From Clostridia bacterium (GTDB lineage Bacteria > Bacillota > Clostridia > Peptostreptococcales > Anaerovoracaceae), in assembly GCA_910575405.1 (NCBI GenBank), contig CAJTER010000017.1, positions 1 to 64,000 on the forward strand: a stretch of DNA of 64,000 bases. The letters are read 5' to 3'. Of this stretch, positions 57,389 through 64,000 are shown in pieces. The position numbers and the translations under genes were made by a program. How positions within the stretch are numbered: the first letter of the stretch is position 1; every line of letters starts with the position of its first letter. The notes under the pieces were generated by a model that was given only the letters and a program-made list of their open reading frames with translations, did no database searches and was not told where the DNA came from.

Positions 57389-59764
57389 CTATATCAGATT
57401 TCGTTTTCTGGCTTCTGTAACTGCCGCAGTTTTGCTGCTTACACCCAGCTTTTTGTAGGTCTGCTTGCTGTGATACTTCACGGTGTTTTCCTTGATTCCA
57501 AGCTCTGCTGCGATATCTGCCTGAGACATACCTTCTGCCTGAAGCCTGAGGATCTTCAGAGCATTTTCGCCAAACACAGCTGTTTCATTGCCCCGCGCCT
57601 TCAGATAAGCCGGATATGTCAGGGCCATATCTTCTGTTTCCTTCATCATTTGTTTAAAAAAATCCCTGTCCTCCAGTTCCCAGCTTCCTGCCTTTAAAAG
57701 GGGCCATACAGCTGCCCCTTCCCGGGAAATAAGGCGGACAAAATGGTATTCTTCTGCTTCCTTTAATACTTTCTCAAACATGGTTTCCCAGCCCGGATCG
57801 CTCATCCTCCAGAGCGTTATCGAAAGCAAAAGCGAAGCTTCCATTCTCACATACGTTCGCTGCATAACTTCCGCGTAGTAGAGGAGCCTCTGCAGCAAAT
57901 TCACTGCACTGTCATATTTTCCCTGCAGCAGATAAACCCTCACCTTTGTCAGATATTGATATCGATCAAACGTACAGAAATTCTGCCCATCTTCCGTAGC
58001 CTCTTCCATCCACCTGTTTATAGCATCACGCTCTCCCCGATAGAGGGCAATCCGGCACCTCATGGCATGGAGGTTGGGAAGCAGTTTTCCCGCTCTGTCC
58101 TGCAATGCTGCCTGCTGGAAGCTTTCTAAAAGCTCCTCTGCCTCTCCTAAATGGTGGTTTAATATCTGCAGCTTTACGAGAATCCCCACAGCCACAAAAG
58201 CCAGCTCCAGCTTTCCCCCTGCTTCCGCCTGCATTCTGCCTCTGCCTGCCAGAGCAGAGACTTGGTAACTGTCCTCTCCTTTTTCAAAAAAACTTTCTGC
58301 CAGAGCTGTGTTTACCAGCCCTTTCCCGAATTTCCCCAGAATCATCTCTACCATTTTTCCAATGCTTCCTGCCAGATAAACGTCTTTTTTGCTCCATTGG
58401 CAAAAATCTTTTCCTCCGTTCATCAGAGAAGGCAGATTGCTGGTAACGCTGAACTCCGGCAGTACAATCTGCCGGCTTTTCAAAAGCGTTCCTACTTGTT
58501 TTAAGATCTCAATCAGATTCCCGCTGCCGCGATGGGGCAGTCCAATATCCAGATAGGCGATCCAGCTGCGTGCCTGCCGTTTCCTGCAGCCTCTTTCCTG
58601 TGCCGCCCGCTCCTTTAAGATCCCATACCACCGCTCGCTTTCCTCCGGATTCAGGAGAATAGACTGTAGCATACTCATACCTGCCGTTAATTCAACGCTT
58701 TTCTTTATGGCCTCCTCTGGCAGAGATAAATAATAATTCCTCAGCTCGTAATAGTATCCGCTTGCCGGATTTTTTCTGGAATTTGCGATTAACAGGCCTG
58801 AAATCCGCTCCTGATTGCCGCAGGCCTGATACATAGCCAGCGCTTCCGGTATCTTGTCCTCCAGTTCATAGTAAAGACCCGCATTGTAGTAGAGATTGTT
58901 TCGCTGTTCCTTTGTCCACAGCCGTCTGAGTCTCCTCCTCATGCTGGCCCTCAGTGTGTAGCGAATATAGTAGACGCCCTCCTGTTCTGTGAGGAAATTT
59001 CCTGTTTCCATGGCTCTTCGTATCATGCTCTGTACATCACTTCTTCCTGTAATCATTTCCGCAAGCCCTGTATCAAACTCATCTACGATAGAGAGCTGCA
59101 TTAGAAATTCCTGCAGCTCTACATTCCACTGATCATAAACATGGCGCTCCAGATAATCCCAAAACTTGTGGCGCGTCTGTTCAAAAAGCCTGTCATCAAT
59201 TTTACTGCCGCCCAGGATCTCAATTGCTACCAGCCGAACTGCCAAAGGGTTTCCTGTCGTTTCCCTGTACAGCCGCTCCGCATCCTGCTCTGCCAGCAAA
59301 AGATTCCATCCCCTCAGAAACTCTTCAACTTCCTCCTTTGACAGATTCAGCTCTTCTTCACCAATGACCATAAAAGTATGCTTCAGGTATGCAGGCATCA
59401 GCCAGGAGGGCACATTACTTCTCCCTGAAAGAATGAGCCAGATATCCTTTCTCGCCGCCAGTTCCTCCACCGCTTTCCAAAGCTCCTCCTGCTCTATCAG
59501 ATGGAGATCATCAATAACCACAGCAATGTCTTTCTCCTGCTTTAGACCTTCCAAATCTTTGCTCTCCATATTTCTCGCGTTGAACCAGGAATGCTCTGTA
59601 TGGTTCAAATAATGCTCCAAAAGGGTAGTCTTCCCATATCCTGAGGCGCCGTACAGGTAGACATTCTGTCCTACTTCCTGGGCTGTCCGGATCTTTTTCC
59701 ACGCTTTCCTAGGGTAAATATAGAGATCTGATATTCGATTTCCACTTTTCCCACTCTGTTTCAT
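57389..59764 (-). CDS. STAND-type LuxR family (MalT-like) transcriptional regulator
   Basis: A 791-residue regulator from ATG 59764 with AAAGGA; ATG 59782 is an alternative. N-terminal NTPase: Walker A NVYLYGASGYGKTTLLEHYL, Walker B DIAVVIDDLHL, sensor segment WLILSGRSNVPSWL, then winged-helix GNPLAVRLVAIEI. Residues about 300-700 are TPR-like helices. The C-terminal LuxR HTH is ALKILRLQAEGMSQADIAAELGIKENTVKYHSKQTYKKLGV. Proteins of this design are ligand- and ATP-dependent activators. It lies 109 bp upstream of the giant secreted-protein gene, same strand, which is the obvious candidate target. Confidence 0.92.
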   Translation of the reverse strand: MKQSGKSGNRISDLYIYPRKAWKKIRTAQEVGQNVYLYGASGYGKTTLLEHYLNHTEHSWFNARNMESKDLEGLKQEKDIAVVIDDLHLIEQEELWKAVEELAARKDIWLILSGRSNVPSWLMPAYLKHTFMVIGEEELNLSKEEVEEFLRGWNLLLAEQDAERLYRETTGNPLAVRLVAIEILGGSKIDDRLFEQTRHKFWDYLERHVYDQWNVELQEFLMQLSIVDEFDTGLAEMITGRSDVQSMIRRAMETGNFLTEQEGVYYIRYTLRASMRRRLRRLWTKEQRNNLYYNAGLYYELEDKIPEALAMYQACGNQERISGLLIANSRKNPASGYYYELRNYYLSLPEEAIKKSVELTAGMSMLQSILLNPEESERWYGILKERAAQERGCRKRQARSWIAYLDIGLPHRGSGNLIEILKQVGTLLKSRQIVLPEFSVTSNLPSLMNGGKDFCQWSKKDVYLAGSIGKMVEMILGKFGKGLVNTALAESFFEKGEDSYQVSALAGRGRMQAEAGGKLELAFVAVGILVKLQILNHHLGEAEELLESFQQAALQDRAGKLLPNLHAMRCRIALYRGERDAINRWMEEATEDGQNFCTFDRYQYLTKVRVYLLQGKYDSAVNLLQRLLYYAEVMQRTYVRMEASLLLSITLWRMSDPGWETMFEKVLKEAEEYHFVRLISREGAAVWPLLKAGSWELEDRDFFKQMMKETEDMALTYPAYLKARGNETAVFGENALKILRLQAEGMSQADIAAELGIKENTVKYHSKQTYKKLGVSSKTAAVTEARKRNLI

Positions 59765-59968
59765 AGGCGAATCCTTTCTCATTCTTTCTCTATTCTCCCT
59801 CGTACTCCTTAAGTTTATCAAAATCCTATAACAAAGGGAACTCCACAAACGGGTAGTTGCGGGATCCGCAAATGCTCCGGACTTTCTCTTTTGCAATTTC
59901 CAGGCAGGCAGCATATTAAAAAGAGACCCCTGTAGGAAAATCAATCTCGTACAGCGATCTCTTGCTTT

Positions 59969-60079
59969 TTATTTTTTCTTTTTATTGCGGTGAGCCACCT
60001 GCAGCTTGGCAAGAACCATTGCTGCAATAAAGACTCCTGCCAGAGCCCATGGCATCCACGGCTCTCCTCCGAATCCCAT
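59969..60079 (-). CDS. 36-residue membrane microprotein
   Basis: From the ATG at 60079 with AAAGGAGAAGG: MGFGGEPWMPWALAGVFIAA, then MVLAKLQVAHRN and a KKKK tail. One transmembrane helix with a basic cytoplasmic end. It starts 22 bp after the mrp stop and is probably cotranscribed. The longer frame from 60154 overlaps mrp and lacks a good RBS. No known family. Confidence 0.6.
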   Translation of the reverse strand: MGFGGEPWMPWALAGVFIAAMVLAKLQVAHRNKKKK

Positions 60080-60101
60080 AGCCTTCTCCTTTTCCTGCCT
60101 G

Positions 60102-60956
60102 CTACAGCATTGCTTCCAGCTTGGCCTCAAGCTCTGTGAGCCAGTCGCCTTCAAAGAGCTCGATCATGCCCTTATCGCAGGCTGCTGCCAGCTTTGGATT
60201 AATGGGCAGGCGTCCCAGAACATCCAGCCCGTGCTGCGCTGCTACCTCTTCAATATGGCTGTCCCCGAAAATCTGATAATCCTTGCCATTGTCCGGGCAG
60301 GTAAAGTAGGACATGTTTTCAACAAGACCGATAATTGGAATATTCATCAGCTCTGCCATTTTGACAGCTTTTGATACGATCATGGAAACCAATTCCTGTG
60401 GTGATGTGACGATTACGATTCCATCCACTGGAATGGACTGAAATACCGTAAGGGGTACATCTCCTGTTCCCGGAGGCATGTCGATGAACATATAGTCTAC
60501 ATCGCCCCACAGTACATCTGTCCAGAACTGCTTTACGGTTCCTGCGATAACCGGGCCTCTCCAGACTACCGGATCCGTATCGTTTTCCAAAATCGAATTG
60601 ACGGACATAGTGCCGATGCCTGTCTTTGTTTTTACTGGGAAAATCCCCAGTTCATTTGCAGTTGCCTTTTCCGTCAGATTAAAAGCTTTTGGAATGGATG
60701 GACCAGTAACGTCCGCATCTAAAATTGCCGTCTGATAGCCCTTTCTCTGCATGGTTACAGCCAGAAGGGAGGTGACCAGAGATTTTCCTACGCCGCCTTT
60801 TCCGCTGACAACGCCGATGACTTTTTTAATGTTGTTATATTCGTTGGTTGGCTCCAGCAGGCTTTCCGGCTGCTGTTCTCCGCATGCATGCTCACATCCG
60901 CTGCAGCATTCCTCTGTACAGCTTGTATCGCTGCAGCCTCTTTTGTTTTCTTCCAT
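60102..60956 (-). CDS. Mrp/ApbC family iron-sulphur cluster carrier ATPase
   Basis: A 284-residue P-loop ATPase of the Mrp/NBP35 type. N-terminal cysteine-rich CSDTSCTEECCSGCEHACG, as in archaeal/clostridial Mrp; VVSGKGGVGKSLVTSLLAV (deviant Walker A), DADVTGPSIPKAF, DVDYMFIDMPPGTGDVPLTVFQ. The C-x-x-C usually seen near the C-terminus is represented only by FTCPDNGK. Such proteins bind and transfer [4Fe-4S] clusters. AGAGGAAA lies before the ATG. Confidence 0.92.
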   Translation of the reverse strand: MEENKRGCSDTSCTEECCSGCEHACGEQQPESLLEPTNEYNNIKKVIGVVSGKGGVGKSLVTSLLAVTMQRKGYQTAILDADVTGPSIPKAFNLTEKATANELGIFPVKTKTGIGTMSVNSILENDTDPVVWRGPVIAGTVKQFWTDVLWGDVDYMFIDMPPGTGDVPLTVFQSIPVDGIVIVTSPQELVSMIVSKAVKMAELMNIPIIGLVENMSYFTCPDNGKDYQIFGDSHIEEVAAQHGLDVLGRLPINPKLAAACDKGMIELFEGDWLTELEAKLEAML

Positions 60957-61043
60957 TTTCTAATTTCCTCTTTTCTATTTTTGACATATGCCTGTTTACA
61001 CATCTATTATATCGGGTGTAGCGTAGGCAGTCAAGCCCCCTTC

Positions 61044-61507
61044 CTATCTGCGGCCAGCAGCTTTTTTCTTTCGCAAATAGGCTGCCAGTATGGCCAGAGA
61101 AGCGGCAAATGCCGCCATCCATATATAAGTGGCATTTGTCGCCTGTCTGCAGTGCTTCGCCCGCTTCGGTCTGCGATTCCTGATCCCGTTTTTCATCTGT
61201 AAGGTCGGCGACAGATGGCTGAGGAGTGGGATCCGGTCTTACGATTGGCTCCGGTTGGATCATTGACTCCCCAATATGGGTTATACTCGGCCATAATCGT
61301 ATATGTCTGAAACTCCGTATCGGCCAGTGGATCGAGTAGCCATTTGATCTTGAGAAAGCCTTTCTGCTTTTCTTTATCCCATTCAAAATCGCCCCATTTA
61401 TCAAAATTCTCAAGGTTGTAACCAGTGCCGGATATCTTCTCAGGAAGCACTTTTTCCAAGGCTTCCCGTACGGCTTCAGGCTCCAAGAATAAAGGGTATA
61501 CATCCAT
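61044..61507 (-). pseudogene. Broken surface-protein gene with C-terminal membrane anchor
   Basis: Three successive frames together look like one protein. Frame one (61507-about 61270) reads DVYPLFLEPEAVREALEKVLPEKISG...WGDFEWDKEKQKGFLKIKW...TIMAEYNPYWG. A second frame continues QPEPIVRPDPTPQPS...SQTEAGEALQTGD, a proline-rich linker. A third gives ATYIWMAAFAASLAILAAY then LRKKKAAGRR and stop at 61044, a membrane helix with basic tail like sortase-substrate ends (TGD before the helix). Two frameshifts are needed, so it is decayed or mis-sequenced. Confidence 0.55.
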
Positions 61508-61689
61508 ATGCGAGGTTTTTTTATCTTCGCTTTGTTTGATAGTCGTTCCCTCTCATGCAATAAATTCCCAATTGCTCAAAAATTTCTTCGGTACACCGTA
61601 TGTACAATTTGTCATATCTATGTCAGAAAAACTGGATAAAAGGGACTTTTTGTTGCAGAAGGGAGAACCGGCGCAGGTTCTACTCTTTA

Positions 61690-62931
61690 TCAAAGCCATT
61701 TGCCTTCGGTATAAGTCTCTGCCAGATAGATCTTGACTGCCAGGGACAGTTCTGTAAAAAAATCTCTGGAATGCTCCCTGCCGCACAGCTTTTCCTGAAG
61801 TTTTGCGATGCGATAGCGGATAGTATTTTTATGACAGCAAAGGGCCTGGGCAGTCAGGGACAGATCCCCCTTTGCCTGAACATAGCTTACAGCTGTCCGG
61901 AAGAGTTCTGCAGAATTGTTATCCTTGTGCTGATAAATGGGTGCAAAATATTCGGCCATATATTGATGAAGCCCCTGCGGATCTCTGTTTGCGAAAATCA
62001 TCCGGTAGAGCCCCATATTCTCGTATTCCATCTGGCCGCAAGCTTCAATTTCCGCTGCCATCCTGGCATAATGGGCTTCTGTCAGGGCCCGGTCAAGTTC
62101 CTCTGCCGGATGGATGGTCCCAAAGCCTGCCGTGTAATCCAAAAGCTGAATGCCCAGCTCATAAAGGGCATCCTCCAGGACTGCTGTATAGCGCTGCCTG
62201 CTGTCCGTTTCACCGGATATCAGGAAAAAGAGGGAGTCTTCATATCTGCACAGACTGCACTTCGCAGAAAGTTTTTGGCTCAGCTGCCGCTCGGCAAGGC
62301 TTTGCGCAGGCTTTCCTTTCAGGGTCCTGCCATCCTTTTTATCCTTTTTACCCAGGGTTATGTTTGCAGCAAAAAGATAATCGGAATAAGCCGGGTTGAT
62401 AAATTCCAGATCTCGGAGAATCTGCTCAGGTGTAAGGCTTCCTCCAAGGATCCGTTTTATCAGCAGCTCAACCTTTCTGCCCCTGTCATCTGCTTTAATC
62501 TGCGAAACGACTGCGAGAATTACATCTTCAAACCATTCTCCTCCTCCAAAACGGATGATGCAGAAATTATTTTTTTCCGCCAGACGGATTACTTCTCCCG
62601 GAAGCTCTTCAAAGATGACAGGCTTGTAGGCCAGGCAGCTTACATCCAGCTCAATAAGCTTTTCTACAGCTTCATAAAGAAGGGCTGAATCACCTTTTGT
62701 AAACAAAAGGCTGCTGAGAACCAGGCTGTCTTTATCAAAAGCTATATTGGATTGGAAATATTTCCTTCCCCACTCTGCCGCCCTGGCTCTGTAGCTGGAA
62801 AGCTCCTCACTCAATTCAAAATCCAGTATTCCGGTTCCGCAGACAATTCGCTCCAGTGCCGATTTCCCCGCGATCACTGAAAAATCTTTCATAATATCCA
62901 GCTGCAATAGCTCTTTGATTGTGACTCCCAT
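61690..62931 (-). CDS. PucR family transcriptional regulator
   Basis: A 413-residue regulator, ATG 62931 with AAAGGAGG. N-terminal PucR domain (GVTIKELLQLDIMKDFSVIAGKSALERIVCGTGILD), a central GGDEF-like ligand region (about 180-300), and the C-terminal HTH LTAQALCCHKNTIRYRIAKLQEKLCG. PucR-type proteins activate catabolic genes for purines, amino acids or similar nitrogen compounds. The adjacent aminotransferase, 117 bp upstream on the same strand, could be a partner. The target is unknown. Confidence 0.9.
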   Translation of the reverse strand: MGVTIKELLQLDIMKDFSVIAGKSALERIVCGTGILDFELSEELSSYRARAAEWGRKYFQSNIAFDKDSLVLSSLLFTKGDSALLYEAVEKLIELDVSCLAYKPVIFEELPGEVIRLAEKNNFCIIRFGGGEWFEDVILAVVSQIKADDRGRKVELLIKRILGGSLTPEQILRDLEFINPAYSDYLFAANITLGKKDKKDGRTLKGKPAQSLAERQLSQKLSAKCSLCRYEDSLFFLISGETDSRQRYTAVLEDALYELGIQLLDYTAGFGTIHPAEELDRALTEAHYARMAAEIEACGQMEYENMGLYRMIFANRDPQGLHQYMAEYFAPIYQHKDNNSAELFRTAVSYVQAKGDLSLTAQALCCHKNTIRYRIAKLQEKLCGREHSRDFFTELSLAVKIYLAETYTEGKWL

Positions 62932-63048
62932 CTGCGCCTCCTTTCCATATGATCCCGCCTCCGGCGCATTTGCGCTTTGCCGGGGATTTTCCTCAACTGG
63001 AAAAGGACAGCGCAATGCTGCCCTGGTGTTTCCAATGTTCCATTCTCA

Positions 63049-64000
63049 TTATAGTTCTGCCAAAAATTCCGCAAATCGATCCAGTCCCTGACGCAGCAGT
63101 TTTGAATCAAAGGCATAGCCGATCCGAACGCAGTGTTCCAGCTCAAAGCAGGAGCCCGGCGTGAATAAAAGCCCCTTTTCCCGGATCAGCCTTACGCACA
63201 GATCGTAGGATGGGATATCCTTATCATAATATACCAGGGCCGTTGTTCCGGCTACAGGTTTGATATAGTGAACTCCTTCTGTTTCCTGCACCCAGCTTTC
63301 GAGGATTTCTCTGTTTTTCAAAAGGATTTCCCGATTCCTTTCAAAAATCCGTTCCTTGTTTGCCAGCGCGAGGCTTGCCAGCATATCGTCTAATACTCCG
63401 CAGCTGATGGTGTCGTAATCCCGCCGCTCGTGAAGCTGTTCAATTACCTCCATATCCTGTGTCGCGATCCATCCCATACGCAGGCCGGCCAGAGAGAAGA
63501 TCTTGGACATGCTGCCAACGGAGATTCCCTTTTCATAAATATCTACGATAGAGTGCATATAGCTGCCGTCTTCGGAAATGCCCCTGTAAACTTCATCGGA
63601 AAGAACGTAAGCTCCCACACTTGCAGCCGCATCCGCAACCTGCTTCATTATATCTGCTGGAATCCAGGAGCCAGTGGGATTATCCGGGTTGTTTACCGTA
63701 ATCATCTTTGTCTTGCTGTCAATTAAGGATTTCAATTCCTCAATATCCGGCAAAAAGTTGTTTTCCGGCCGCAGCTGGAGGATCCGCACTTCCGCTCCAA
63801 TGGATTCTGGGATGGAGTAGTGCTGCTGATAGGTCGGCATTACGGAGATCATATTGTCTCCCGGTTCGATAAGCGTTGTAATGACCATATTGTTTCCACC
63901 GACCGCTCCGTGGGTGGGAACTACCTGCTCCGGGGCAATGGTCTGGTAAAGGGTGGAAATGCCGCTGAGAAGCTCGGGCGATCCGAAGATGTGGCTGTAA
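63049..64000 (-). CDS. Class I/II PLP aminotransferase, 5' end cut by window edge
   Basis: The frame continues past the first ATG (63888) to the window edge, with YSHIFGSPELLSGISTLYQ and VVPTHGAVGGNNMVITTL, so at least 317 codons are coding. TVNNPDNPTGSWIPADIM and SDEVYRG hold cofactor contacts, VGSMSKIFSLAGLRMGWIA the PLP lysine, and ELEHCVRIGYAFDSKLLRQGLDRF the substrate arginine. It is an aspartate aminotransferase-fold enzyme; the substrate is unassigned. The N-terminal part lies outside. Confidence 0.9.
   Translation of the reverse strand, partial: YSHIFGSPELLSGISTLYQTIAPEQVVPTHGAVGGNNMVITTLIEPGDNMISVMPTYQQHYSIPESIGAEVRILQLRPENNFLPDIEELKSLIDSKTKMITVNNPDNPTGSWIPADIMKQVADAAASVGAYVLSDEVYRGISEDGSYMHSIVDIYEKGISVGSMSKIFSLAGLRMGWIATQDMEVIEQLHERRDYDTISCGVLDDMLASLALANKERIFERNREILLKNREILESWVQETEGVHYIKPVAGTTALVYYDKDIPSYDLCVRLIREKGLLFTPGSCFELEHCVRIGYAFDSKLLRQGLDRFAEFLAEL

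Noticed and set aside
60892-61560. A 222-codon minus-strand frame spanning the mrp start and the broken surface gene
   Set aside because: It mixes real and out-of-frame sequence and overlaps mrp; only its middle (proline-rich linker) is used in the pseudogene call.

Overview
The window is a contiguous piece of a low-to-moderate-GC, anaerobic, probably spore-forming member of the Clostridia. Evidence: a PolC-type replicative polymerase, pyruvate:ferredoxin oxidoreductase, 3-hydroxyacyl-CoA dehydrogenase, SigH, Mini-III RNase, a nadA-nadB-nadC operon, and Gram-positive style promoters and ribosome binding sites. I cannot name the genus from sequence alone. Almost every gene lies on the minus strand. 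The exceptions are the hemerythrin-CheX gene, a tRNA-Ala and the genes of a decayed mobile island.

Layout. 1-200: tandem 94-bp promoter repeats pointing left, of the kind that precede rRNA operons. 203-4225: a D-aminoacylase-like amidohydrolase and an AlgI/AlgJ-like polysaccharide O-acetylation pair. 4328-14638: the conserved pyrH-frr-uppS-cdsA-dxr-rseP-ispG-(thioesterase)-polC cluster, covering translation recycling, isoprenoid/phospholipid synthesis, membrane proteolysis and replication. 14817-18892: CBS-type manganese pyrophosphatase, TelA, XpaC. 19099-21092: divergent hbd and hemerythrin-CheX genes. 21217-25853: an operon with ureohydrolase, small membrane protein, NCS1 permease, MerR regulator and iron alcohol dehydrogenase, read from a MerR-type promoter. 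26829-30362: PFOR. 30960-37695: tuf, tRNA-Thr, then sigH-rlmB-folA-thyA-small protein-mrnC-cysS-cysE. 37853-43534: M23 peptidase, PHP phosphoesterase, DJ-1 protein, nadCBA. 43823-46298: signal peptidase I and a hendecad coiled-coil protein.

46587-51293 is a tRNA-Ala followed by a decayed mobile island: two IS3-family remnants, a sigma-like gene, a DUF6194 gene, a frameshifted and truncated tyrosine integrase, a Uma2 gene and the tail of a HicB-type antitoxin. 51289-59764 holds a 1996-residue secreted multidomain protein and a large STAND/LuxR (MalT-like) regulator just upstream of it. 59969-64000 holds a tiny membrane protein, an Mrp ATPase, a broken surface-protein gene, a PucR-type regulator and an aminotransferase cut by the window edge.

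The most striking observation is that the PolC polymerase is complete at both ends but lacks the DEDDh proofreading exonuclease normally inserted in its PHP domain, while the PHP domain keeps a full set of nine metal-ligand positions. Other points of interest are the MerR/ureohydrolase/NCS1 operon with a perfect operator, the hendecad-repeat coiled-coil protein, and the giant secreted protein paired with a STAND regulator.
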